Shown here: in pieces, positions 40,131 to 49,601 of the stretch
Layout: every line of letters starts with the position of its first letter
How positions within the stretch are numbered: the first letter of the stretch is position 1
Origin: Linderina pennispora
Taxonomy: Eukaryota > Kickxellomycota > Kickxellomycetes > Kickxellales > Kickxellaceae
Length of the DNA stretch: 64,000 nucleotides
NCBI RefSeq assembly: GCF_002104995.1
Contig: NW_024468250.1
Location: 1,364,001-1,428,000 of the forward strand
Direction: 5' to 3'
Made by a program: the position numbers and the translations under genes
The notes under the pieces: model-generated
Told to the model about the DNA's origin: nothing
The model's database searches: none
Seen by the model: the letters and a program-made list of their open reading frames with translations, nothing else

Positions 40131-41031
40131 CTACGGAAAATACTGTCGTACACAGGGATTCATTATCATTGCCAACGCATGAATAACCGCCATTAGTGCG
40201 AACAGCGCGATGTTGATAAACTCGAGTTCCTGATACTGTCTTCCAGTGTAGTACCGGACTATTGGCAATATCCCATTGAACCATGTCGATACGATAGGGG
40301 CAATCGGGAACCACACTACGGCTTTTATCGTTCTGCGCAGCAAATCGCTATTGCCGTTGGTCTCAACAAGATGGGCCGTTCTACTGCCGAGCATCATGCA
40401 TCCGGGATACCCTTTTGATTCTGCGCGCCGTATGGACCATGTATATCCCGGTAATGCCCATGCTGATGACCCCAATAACCCCGGGCAAAAAAATAAATAT
40501 GTCGTATGTCACAATAATTATTATCAGTCGGCGCCATGTGGGGATCATGGGAATGTGGCAATAGTCCTGCAATCCCATCTGCCTGGGTGGCAGGTACAAG
40601 TAGAGCGTCTGCGGTACAACTGACATTAAAGCTCCGAGCGTCAGGCTTGCAACACGAGGAAAGCGCCTATGCGGCGACACATGGTGGATCACCACAAGCT
40701 GAAGGTACAGATTGCAGTGAACGCACAAATACACAGGCAGAATTCCCAAAGCATAGTTTAGAAATGCCATGATCCGACATCCGGCGTGTGAGGTCAGTGG
40801 AACACAGGTGATAACTACGCGAGATATTAGTCGTGCGCAGTTGATCGGCTGCACAACGAATACGATCCGAAATATACCATTCTTCCACATAGAACGCTGT
40901 CTGAATACAAGTACGGCGCCGAATATGGACATTCCGAGCGAGATACTAGCGCCAATGGAATTGATGGCGATTGCGTATACGCGGAGACTTTGCGCGTAAT
41001 TTCCAAGTACATAGCCTTCGTTCTCTGGCAT
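40131..41031 (-). CDS. Putative 7TM G-protein-coupled receptor B6, one frameshift
   Basis: About 299 residues if one extra base near 40395-40415 is removed. The N-terminal two thirds are intact: LGNYAQSLRVYAI, RQRSMWKNGIFRIVFVVQ, Cys pair in AGCRIMAFLNYA and QDYCHIP, LYLQLVVIHHVSP, MVHTARRIKR. TM6/TM7 (AVVWFPIAPIVSTWFNG, EFINIALFALM, IMNPCVRQYF) continue in the shifted frame. The C-terminal tail is much shorter than in B2-B5, ending soon after TM7. It is more diverged than B3-B5. The overlapping ATG at -4 is present. Confidence 0.68.
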
Positions 41032-41294
41032 TCATAAAAATATCAGTTCTGTCGAGAGAGGGGCCAAGCAGTGGAGAAGACAAAGGCAGGCTGCAGGCTA
41101 TTCAACGGCCGTGGTGCGTAGCACGAAGAAAGAATCCAAGGTAGCGATTAGATCCTGCAGCAGGTACAACATTGATGGATAATTGAGTTCAAGGCATAGG
41201 TGCAAGCCAGGGTCTAGAAAGGAGCTGGGATGCTGTCTATGCAGCAGCATAAATGCCGCAACCGACACATTTCATTCAATGCATTAAACGGACA

Positions 41295-43819
41295 CTAGCA
41301 GCGCTCGAAAATCTTGTACAGGTCAGGCACATCTGCCAGCTCGGTAATGCAGCATTCGGTCAGCATTGCATTAGGCGCCCAAAATGACGAGCCCTTCAGC
41401 GCTGCCAGTATGCGGTGCTCTACCATCATCCGGTACTCGTCCTTGGCGCTTTGCGGATCGCTCTGCAGAGGCGGCTCGAGCGCAAACATGGTGGCCAGAA
41501 CGTTGATAAACGATTTGAAGAATGCCTGCTCGTCGTCCCAGTTGACAAAGTACGTTGCGTTGTAGAGAAACAGAGGCAGTTTATCAAAGTCAGGGTGCAT
41601 AGTCCTGGGACTACCATCGGCAATGTCTCGATAGTGCCAATGTCGCTGATTTTGATGTGGAAATACTCCTCGAGCATCTCGCGACTGTCCCTGAACTTGT
41701 CCAAGACTTCCTGTGCACACTTTTCGGGGTCTTCAGGCTTGAGCTCTGTGGCAGCAGCCATAGCCAAGGTCATAGATTGACGGAGCGGGCTGGAGTATAA
41801 GCCGGCCAAAGTTCATAAAGTCGAACAGGCAGCGGTGGTAGAAGAGGTGGTAGCTGACCCTGCAGTAGTCAATCATGTAGAGCCGTGTGCTGTACTGGAT
41901 CAGGGCGCGCCGGTCGTCAATGAAGCCAACAAAGGTATGCTCGCTCATGATCCGGGTCAGTTCTGGGTGCATATGCCGCTGCAGGTCCCTGCGCAGCCCA
42001 AGAATACTTGTCAGCCGGACCTCAACGCGTGGGTCCTTTTGGGCAGCAGTGTATGACTTGTCTGTAAGGTCATCGGCAGGTTCCGGATGCTCTGTCGAGA
42101 GCTGCTTGGCAGGTGCGCCTTTCTGCGGAGATGGCGATGTGGCGGAGGCTGGCCTAGGAGTTACCGTCGGCGATGGCTGCAGGGTTGGCAAATAGCGGCT
42201 CGATATTCTCTACGCTCGACCCCGATCTATCAACACCTTGCACTGGTGGGAGTTGACGCAGAGCTGCTTTCGCGATCAAGTCTACTCAAGAGACTTGTCT
42301 CGATGTTTCTGTTGGTACGAGTTGGCGATGGCTCGAGCACCCGTCGTTTGGGTGGTGGTGATCTGATCGGCGACACAGACATATCGGGTTGGATCCGTGT
42401 TTGCACCGGCGTGCGCCGAATCGTTGGCGAGTTGCCAAAAGAGAATGAGTCGAGTGAGAGGGTCTTGTAGTTTGTTCGCACAGCACGGTTAACTGGTGTT
42501 TTGCGCGGTGTGCTTCCGATTGCTGGCGGATCTACCGGCAGGGCGTTGGCTGATGTAGATGCTGCGGTTCTAGGGATTACAGGGGTAGTTGCTGGTTCGC
42601 TGACAGGCCTGTCCTCGGCGTTCGACGCCTCATGTGCGAGCTCCCCACTGGGGCCTTTGACCAGAGTCGTTTGGATGGCGTACTGGCGGACTCTGATTGC
42701 TGGCCACCTAGCTTCTTCTGGATATGTGCAATCACCGACTCAATGATCTCATCCTCGTGCAGGAATCGGACCTCACGTTTGGCTGGGTGCACGTTGACAT
42801 CAACATGCTCCGGCTTGATCTGCAGGTCCAAATACACGAATGGCTTTGACGACTTGGGGAGCACGCCCGAGTACAGTGCATCAAGCGCGCGTTTTATCGG
42901 TGTATGGTCGACCAGCCGGTGGTTGATGAACAGAAGCATGACCGACTTTGACATGTCATGGGTGGCGCTGGAAACATAGCCTCTGAATGAGAACTCTGGC
43001 CGTTTCGTCCTTTGAACTCGACAGGCACAACTTGCGTTGGCGATCTTCGAACCAAAGACCATGCGGAATATTACTTATTGTTGTTGCCCCAGGTAGCGTA
43101 TTCAGATCAGCCTTCGGAGCACCAATCTTTCTGCAGGTGAACGCAACACCGGAATTGTGGATTGCATAGCGGCTGGCGACCTCGTAGATCCTGTTGTACT
43201 CCTCGCGCGTGTTCTTCAACGCTTTCAGGCGCGACGGGATGTTGTAAAACAGATCCTCCGCAGTAAGCATTGTTCCAGGATTTCCTGCACAGGGCTCAGG
43301 GTCGGCACTGGCGCCAGGCTTTGGTGGGGCGAGCTTGCCATCAATGTAATGTGCGCGGTACGCACAGTCGGTGCCCGCCTGCTTCGTCACGATGCTCAGG
43401 TGCGACACATGGCTGATGCTAGCAAGCGCCTCGCCCCGAAACCCGTAGGTATGGATACTCTGCAGGTCTTCATACACGCGCAGCTTGCTGGTCGTGAAGC
43501 GCTCGCATACCAGCGGCAGATCCTCGGTGCGGATGCCATGTCCGTTGTCCTGGATCTGCAGGACTTTGAGTCCGCCGTCCTTGACGTTAACCGATATGCT
43601 AGTGGCGCCAGCATCAAGAGAGTTCTCAATGAGCTCCTTTAGCGCATTTGACGGCCTGTTGATGATCTACTGGGAGCCATAGCTGAGTTAGAGGCTGTTT
43701 GTATGCTAGGCCGGAATTCTAGGCGCCACAAATAGCGTTACCTCTCCGGCAGCGATACGGTTAATGACAGTCGTATCGAGCTTGCGAATCGGCGCTGGCC
43801 CAGTTTGATCTAGTGGCAT
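41295..43819 (-). CDS. MLH1: DNA mismatch repair protein MLH1, several frameshifts
   Basis: MutL homologue that couples mismatch recognition to strand excision, with Pms1 as partner. Exon 1 43819-43742 (26 codons, [20 protein letters not shown]), intron 43741-43667, exon 2 from 43666. Joining gives [24 protein letters not shown] ATPase motifs: [17 protein letters not shown] and [15 protein letters not shown]. The transducer-domain segment [20 protein letters not shown] and [17 protein letters not shown] follow. The C-terminus ends in the diagnostic FERC. Apparent indels lie near 43063-43066 (extra C on coding strand), 42640, 42240, 42190, 41800 and 41605. Protein similarity resumes after each. 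The density is higher than in the neighbouring RPC37 and TilS-like genes, which are clean. Either this is a bad stretch of assembly or the gene is truly damaged. Confidence 0.88.
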
Positions 43820-44116
43820 CGCTGGATTGTAAAAATGAAACTGGATCTAGGAAAGAGTGCAGAAAAAGAGCCTGGGTGAAGAGAAGGAGAGCAGAAACAC
43901 TGGCGCTGACGCTGCCTGAGGTTTCCCGCAGCGAGTCCACTGCTGGTTCGCAATCTGCTGATCACGATCGCTGGATCTGAGAGTGGGGCTTTTATCTACG
44001 ACGTTTTTTTCTGGACACTCGATCTTAATAAGCGGCAGCTCAAGGCAGCGCGTCTGCTGCTATTTCCTCCCAGAAATCGTTCAATTTGCACACAATCCTT
44101 ACACTTTTCGAAATCA

Positions 44117-44829
44117 ATGCGGTCTATTCTCATTCGCAGTCTGCAGCGGGCACAGCCGGTGCGTTCAATCCACACGAGCAGTGTACGCCATGGCTGGTCG
44201 CGAAAAGCGTAAGGTGGACTTCAAGAGCTACGCCCGCACGAACCGCAAGGCGCATACCGAGCTGTACGACGAGCAGGACGCTGTGTTTGATCTGGAGGGG
44301 ATGCCAGCATGGGAGTACGACGACCACCACACGTACGGCCACCTTCTTATGGACAGCGTCCGTGATGTGCGCAAGTACGTGCGTCTGGAGAAGTATGAGC
44401 TGCCGAACGCTGGCCAAGCACGCCAAGGCGTTCCGGCCGCCGGCGGCAACGCACTGCTTGCGGTTCGAGCGGTCTTTTACGCACGGCGATAAGCACCAGG
44501 CTGAGGATCGCAAGGTGAAGCTCAGAGTGACTGTGTCGCAGCTGGGGCTGAAGGGACCGGAGCTGCACAAGTTTTTGCTGCTGGCGGGCGTGCGGTACAA
44601 CCCGTCGACGGACGAGCTGGTGATGTCGGAGGATCGGGAGACGACGTCGCTGCTGAATAAGAAGAGGCTGGCAGAGACGGTCAGTGAGCTGGTTGCCGAG
44701 GCCAAGAAGAAGGACGACATGTTTGCAGATGTGCCCCTGAACTTCCACCACCACAAGAGCCGGCCCCGGCAGAAGTTCCCGGTCGAGTGGCTGCCGAAAC
44801 AGCCTGCTGCTGCTGCCGGCAAAAAGTAG
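44117..44829 (+). CDS. MRPS35: Mitochondrial ribosomal small-subunit protein mS35
   Basis: Component of the mitochondrial 30S-like subunit (yeast Rsm24). An ATG at 44117 opens a textbook targeting peptide (MRSILIRSLQRAQPVRSIHT), rich in Arg, Ser and hydrophobic residues and free of acids. It runs into the mature protein (AGREKRKVDFKSYARTNRK) only if one extra C at 44188-44189 is removed. A second extra base (AA at 44406-44407) separates KYVRLEKYELP from TLAKHAKAFRPP. With both removed the protein has 236 residues. The mS35 core is LAKHAKAFRPP...RFERSF and GVRYNPSTDELVMSED. If the first indel is ignored the gene appears to start at 44190 without a targeting peptide, which would be odd for this protein. 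Confidence 0.8.
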
Positions 44830-44898
44830 AAACCAACGTTTACATCCACAGCAGATAATGGTTGAGTGTGATGAGATTTTATATTTAAAGTTTTGGCA

Positions 44899-45735
44899 CT
44901 AGTTCACGTCTGGGCATGTATTGCCGATGATTGTTGTCAGGTACTCGCTGGGATCGGTCTTGCAGATCAGGTCCTCAGTGTTTGCCGCCACGAGCTGCGA
45001 GCTGACGGCGGCCGACTCGTCGCTGCCAATGTCATAGTACGTTAGGCTGGACCATGGCTCTTCCTCGAGGCGCTTTTGAATGCTGGCGATGGAGTTCTGC
45101 TGCTGGCGCAGCGCCTCCTCCGCCTGTGCCGACCGCACAGACACCTGCACGGTCTGTACCTGCTTTTCCTCCTTCGTGTCCTCGTCGTCGTAGTCAAGCT
45201 TGCTCGCTGCGCGCTCTTTCTCGGCGACCTTGTCCAGGTACTTCAGACTAGGCCTGAGCTGGGTGATCTTCTCAATGGGCGTCAAATGCAGCTCCCTGTT
45301 CTTCAGCACACCGGCCAGGTAAGTGCTGCTTTTTGGGATATCGACCGACACGATTGTCTGGATGTCGAGCAGGCGGCCAGAGTCCGAGAGGCCGATGCCG
45401 AGCTCCTGGCCACGCTCGCGGTTGTACATGGGGCTAGTGACATCCAGCGGAATGTCCATTTCGATCTGGCCGTGAATCGGCTTGATGCGGGCGGTGCTGG
45501 GTCGCAGCTCGCCGGGGCCGATGCTGCCGGCCTTGAGCGGATACTGCAGGAGGTGCAGGTTCTTTCCAATCTTCTCGGTCAGAAATACGGGGATCTCGGC
45601 TACAATCTCGTCGTCAGGAAGACCGTAGTCGGTTGCTGGCCGGCCGGGCTCCGACATCTTCACATCCTCAGTCTTCGTCACATCCTCGGTCTTCGTCACG
45701 TCCTCAGACATGACCACGTCCTTTTTGTCGTCCAT
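44899..45735 (-). CDS. RPC37: RNA polymerase III subunit RPC5 (Rpc37)
   Basis: Subunit of the TFIIF-like Rpc37/Rpc53 subcomplex of Pol III, used in initiation and termination-reinitiation. 278 residues, almost the size of yeast Rpc37, in one clean frame. The acidic N-terminus has a short repeat (DVTKTEDVTKTEDVKMSE). The dimerisation domain carries the family motif EIPVFLTEKIGKNLHLLQYP followed by HGQIEMDIPLDV and RGQELGIGLSD. The C-terminal part contains LEEEPWSSLTYYDIGSDES, typical of the Sin/RPC5 family. Divergent from the TilS-like gene and convergent with mS35, whose stop codon is 69 bp away. Confidence 0.88.
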   Translation of the reverse strand: MDDKKDVVMSEDVTKTEDVTKTEDVKMSEPGRPATDYGLPDDEIVAEIPVFLTEKIGKNLHLLQYPLKAGSIGPGELRPSTARIKPIHGQIEMDIPLDVTSPMYNRERGQELGIGLSDSGRLLDIQTIVSVDIPKSSTYLAGVLKNRELHLTPIEKITQLRPSLKYLDKVAEKERAASKLDYDDEDTKEEKQVQTVQVSVRSAQAEEALRQQQNSIASIQKRLEEEPWSSLTYYDIGSDESAAVSSQLVAANTEDLICKTDPSEYLTTIIGNTCPDVN

Positions 45736-45945
45736 GGAAGAGAAGATGGCTGATTATAAATGGCTAGAGCGTCAGTGCAGCCATTTCTTCGGCAGGGACC
45801 AGCCCGTGGGGCATCGCGATGGGACTGGGCAGATTTTGTATGGGTTTCCATATCCACGCACAATCTGTGCGAAAAAACCAAACTGCCTGCCAGATCAACT
45901 GCGCGCTTGCTGGCCGCATTGTCATTAGCAACTATCACTTTTATT

Positions 45946-47391
45946 ATGTCATCGGTTGACAGGGCCGTCCGCCGCGTGTGGAGTCTCTTGCAAGAGTATG
46001 GGCTCTCGGACAAACAGCTGCTGCTGGCAGTATCTGGGGGCGCTGACAGTATGGCGCTGGCATATCTTGTGAGCTGTGCTGTGGGGCCTCAGCGCTGCCA
46101 CGCAATCACTGTCGACCATGGCTTCCGTCCAGAGAGCGCAGCTGAGGCGAATGCGGTGTCCAAATACATGGACAGGCTCAGAATTCGGCACCATGCCAGG
46201 AAACTCAGCTGGGACCAGCAGCCAGCAGTCCAGCAGCTCGAGGAAGTAGCGCGCAGCAGGCGGTATCTGGAGATCTCGAAAGTGTGTACAGAGTTCGGCA
46301 TAGACGCCGTGCTGACCGGCCACCACGCAGGCGACCAGGCAGAGACGTTTCTGCTTCGGTTTCTTCGGCAAAGCGGCGTGTGCGGGCTAGCAGGGATGCC
46401 CACACAGGCAGAGTTCCCGCATGCTGTCGCCGGGGCTTCCTCTGCTCCGGTGCTTGTCCGACCGCTGCTGCAGTTCAAAAAGCCTGAGCTGTATGAAATC
46501 TGCAAGACACAGCGGGTTCCGTGGTTTGAGGATGCCAGCAACAAGGACACGAGGTTCCGGCGCAACCAGCTCCGGCAGGTGATCGGGTCCAAGGACAGCA
46601 TCCCGTCGTCGCCGTTCAACACTGACACGCTACTTGAGGTGTGTCGGGCGATGCAGCGGCACCGCGTGTACATCAACGGCAAAATGAAGCTGCTTCTCGA
46701 CCAGCACGCAAGATTCGACACGGTAAACGGCGTAGTGGAGCTGGCTGCATCGGCGCATGGCCCGCCGGAATGGGCACGCAATGCAGCACTGCGCGAGCGC
46801 ATTCTGGCGCATGTGGTCTCGTGGGTGAACTGCAGAGAGCACCCGCCAGAGCTCTGCCACCTGCGCCAGTTCGAGCAGGCAGTCTCCAGCTTTGCTGGCC
46901 AGACATCGTCGGTGGCAGCGACTGCCGCCCACGTCTCGCTGCTATGGCCGACCGGCAAACGCGGGTGGGTGTTCTGCCGCCAAGCTCCGCGCCCGGGCGA
47001 GATCGGATCCATGCGCGGCCTTGCATTTGGATCGCTGGTGGTCTGGGACAGGCGCCTCGTGATTAGCGTCGCGTCCAAGGATCCCCGCGGCACATGGGCG
47101 GTGCAGTCGCTGGGTGACGCGATGCAGCGCTGGAGTGGCATCATCGGCGAGCACCGGCGGCAAATAAAGGCAGCCAAGCGGAGGCTCGAGATCCACGCAA
47201 TCCAGGTCACGCAGCCAGTGGTCAGCGTCAAGATCGGCGAATGCGAGGTGCCGGTGTTTGCGTTGGGTTGCACCGTGGAGAGCAGTGGCGTTGGGGAGGG
47301 CTGCCGAATCCAGGTCCAGGCAAAGTCCCCTCCGATGCGCTTTGAGGGCGAGCGCTTTCCGACCAGTGTGGCTACTACGCATGGAGTGTGA
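45946..47391 (+). CDS. tRNA(Ile)-lysidine synthase-like PP-loop protein (TilS)
   Basis: In bacteria TilS converts C34 of tRNA-Ile(CAU) to lysidine so that it reads AUA; nuclear homologues are expected to act on mitochondrial tRNA. 481 residues in a clean frame. The N-terminal ATP pyrophosphatase domain has the PP-loop LLLAVSGGADSMALAYL, VDHGFRPESAAEA, and TGHHAGDQAETFLLRFLRQSG with FEDASNKDTRFRRNQLR, all characteristic of TilS. The C-terminal half shows no further domain that I can name. I chose the start at MSSVDRAVRR. An in-frame ATG at 45760 would add a 62-residue leader that could target mitochondria, but would leave only 24 bp to the divergent RPC37 start. The enzyme needs import to meet mitochondrial tRNA, so the longer form deserves consideration. 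Confidence 0.83.
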   Translation: MSSVDRAVRRVWSLLQEYGLSDKQLLLAVSGGADSMALAYLVSCAVGPQRCHAITVDHGFRPESAAEANAVSKYMDRLRIRHHARKLSWDQQPAVQQLEEVARSRRYLEISKVCTEFGIDAVLTGHHAGDQAETFLLRFLRQSGVCGLAGMPTQAEFPHAVAGASSAPVLVRPLLQFKKPELYEICKTQRVPWFEDASNKDTRFRRNQLRQVIGSKDSIPSSPFNTDTLLEVCRAMQRHRVYINGKMKLLLDQHARFDTVNGVVELAASAHGPPEWARNAALRERILAHVVSWVNCREHPPELCHLRQFEQAVSSFAGQTSSVAATAAHVSLLWPTGKRGWVFCRQAPRPGEIGSMRGLAFGSLVVWDRRLVISVASKDPRGTWAVQSLGDAMQRWSGIIGEHRRQIKAAKRRLEIHAIQVTQPVVSVKIGECEVPVFALGCTVESSGVGEGCRIQVQAKSPPMRFEGERFPTSVATTHGV

Positions 47392-47774
47392 GAACCTTTT
47401 TATTACATGCTGGCGCCTTTCCCAGGCTCATGAAAGAGATGGCCATGCGGACACGCCAGAGATCCGCCGGGAGAGCTGTCCGTATGCCAGTGCATGAGAA
47501 CGGCGCAGAGAGGGGCGCCAGGGGGGAAAATCGGGCGAGGATTGTCTGCCATCGGAGCATTGCCCGCTCGACGGACGCAAGTCAGGGCCAAAACGGATCG
47601 CCACACTAAAAATTTTTTCCCAGCATTTCTGAGGCTTCTGCGGGGCCAATGCGTGCGCGCTGCCACTCTTGTTCCCTCAAGCATAAAATGGCGAGAGGCA
47701 AGTTGCAGGCAGGCCGTGCCTTTTTCTTCTCCACAAACAAATTCAACTCTCTCTCCCTGTTCTTTTTTAGCAAT
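47392..47774 (+). other. Intergenic region before cystathionine beta-synthase
   Basis: 383 bp; the last 100 bases are pyrimidine-rich and end TTTTTTAG four bases before the start codon, which could be the acceptor of a leader intron. No gene. Confidence 0.4.
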
Positions 47775-49479
47775 ATGGCCGACTCTGACATGCTCTGTAC
47801 CTGTGATGCCGCCCCCGGCAACCAGGAGCACCACCACCGCGAGCTGTAAGTTGTCCGCCCAAATTCAGACAGGCACGCAGCGTACCCTGGCAGCTCCTGT
47901 TGGCTAACTCGCATTTACTCGTTTGTAGCAAGCCCGAGCCGCCTATCCTCGACAACATTCTGCAGCACATTGGCAACACCCCGCTGGTCCGTCTCAACAA
48001 GATCGCCCAGGCCGAGGGTCTTCAGTGCGAGCTGCGTACGTATAATATGCCACAAGCCATGCAGCTGTCCGAGCACAGCACATCAGCATTTTCATGCACC
48101 CAACACTAACATCACCGCTTTCTCACTTAGTCGCAAAGTGCGAGTTCTTTAACGCTGGCGGGTCGGTCAAGGATCGCATCGCCTACCGCATCCTCGAGGA
48201 GGCCGAGGCCGAGGGACGTATCCGGCCGGGCTTTACCATCATCGAGGCTACCTCGGGCAACACTGGTATTGGTCTTGCGCTGTCGTGCGCCGTCAAGGGC
48301 TACAAGTGCATCATCACTCTGCCCGAGAAGATGTCCCAGGAGAAGGTCGACGTTCTTCGTGCTCTGGGCGCCCAGATCATCCGCACGCCCACTGAGGCCG
48401 CGTGGGACTCGCCCGAGTCGCATATCAGCGTGGCGAACCGGCTGCACCAGGAGATCCCGAACTCGATCATTCTGGGCCAGTACACGAGCCCGTACAACCC
48501 TGTTGCACACTACGACGGCACTGCCGAGGAGATTCTGCGCGCGTGCAACAACCAGGTCGATATGCTGGTTGTTGGTGCCGGTACCGGCGGTACGCTGAGC
48601 GGCACAGCGCGCAAGATCAAGGAGCGGTGCCCCGAGTGCATCGTCGTTGGCGTTGACCCCGTGGGCTCGATCCTGGCGCAGCCCGAGAGCCTGAACCAGC
48701 AGACCGTTGCATGTACTATGTCGAGGGCATCGGCTACGACTTCATTCCCTGACACAATGGACCGCTCGCTGGTCGACCAGTGGATCAAGATCACCGATAA
48801 GCCGTCGTTCACCATGGCGCGCCGCCTGATCCGCGAGGAGGGCGTCCTGTGCGGTGGCTCTTCGGGCGGTGCTGTGTGGGCGGCGGTCGAGGCTGCTCGC
48901 AACCTGGGCCCGGGCAAGCGCGTGGTGACGCTGCTGCCGGACTCGGTGCGCAACTACATGACCCGGTTCCTCAACGACGACTGGATGAAGAAGCGCGGGT
49001 TCCTGGACGAGGAGGAGGAGCGGAGGAAGGAGGTCGAGCGCAACGAGCACTGGGGCGGGGCCCGCGTCAAGGACCTGAGCCTGAAGCGCGCAGTGGTCAT
49101 TGAGATGAGCATGCCGGCGCAGGAGGCGGTTGAGCTGATGAAGAACAACGGATTCGACCAGCTGCCGGTCATCACCTCGTCGGGCATCCTGCGCGGCATC
49201 ATCACCCTGGGCAACGTGCTGTCGCTGGTCACCACCGGCCGCGTGACGGCGGACGCCAAGGTCAAGGACGTGATGTTCCGGTTCAACACTGCCTCCAGCA
49301 AGAAGTTCCGCGAGATCACGCCCGACACGCCGCTGGCTGAGCTGGACCACTTCTTCGAGTCGAACATTGCCGGCATTGTCACCGAGCGCCTGTCGATTGA
49401 CGAGGACCGCGTCGCGTTCAAGCCCGTCCACGTCATCACCGCTGTCGATCTGCTGACCTACCTGATGTCCAAGAAGTAA
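47775..49479 (+). CDS. CYS4: Cystathionine beta-synthase
   Basis: PLP enzyme joining serine and homocysteine in transsulfuration. Exons 47775-47845, 47929-48035 and 48131-49479; 508 residues, close to yeast Cys4 (507). The leader MADSDMLCTCDAAPGNQEHH is Cys/His-rich. The catalytic core begins ILDNILQHIGNTPLVRLNKI; the PLP Lys is in FFNAGGSVKDRIAYR, and SGNTGIGLALS and VVGAGTGGTLSGTA bind PLP phosphate. The C-terminal Bateman module of two CBS motifs (LPVITSSGILRGIITLGNVL) is present. At 48711-48755 two cancelling indels turn an expected MYYVEGIGYDFIP into an unrelated stretch (CTMSRASATTSFP). The true sequence is almost certainly the conserved one. Confidence 0.95.
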
Positions 49480-49601
49480 ACCGGAATTTGTAGCCATAAA
49501 TTGCTCCTAATATCAGATGTTGGGTCAATAGACATAAACGCTGCTGGCCAAATTTTATCAATGCGGTGGCCCCTCTCCGTCTGTATCGTCTTGCTATCGC
49601 C

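Noticed and set aside
46089-47273. 394-codon minus-strand frame opposite the TilS-like gene
   Set aside because: Ser/Arg/Cys-rich shadow without motifs; the plus frame has the full PP-loop signature.
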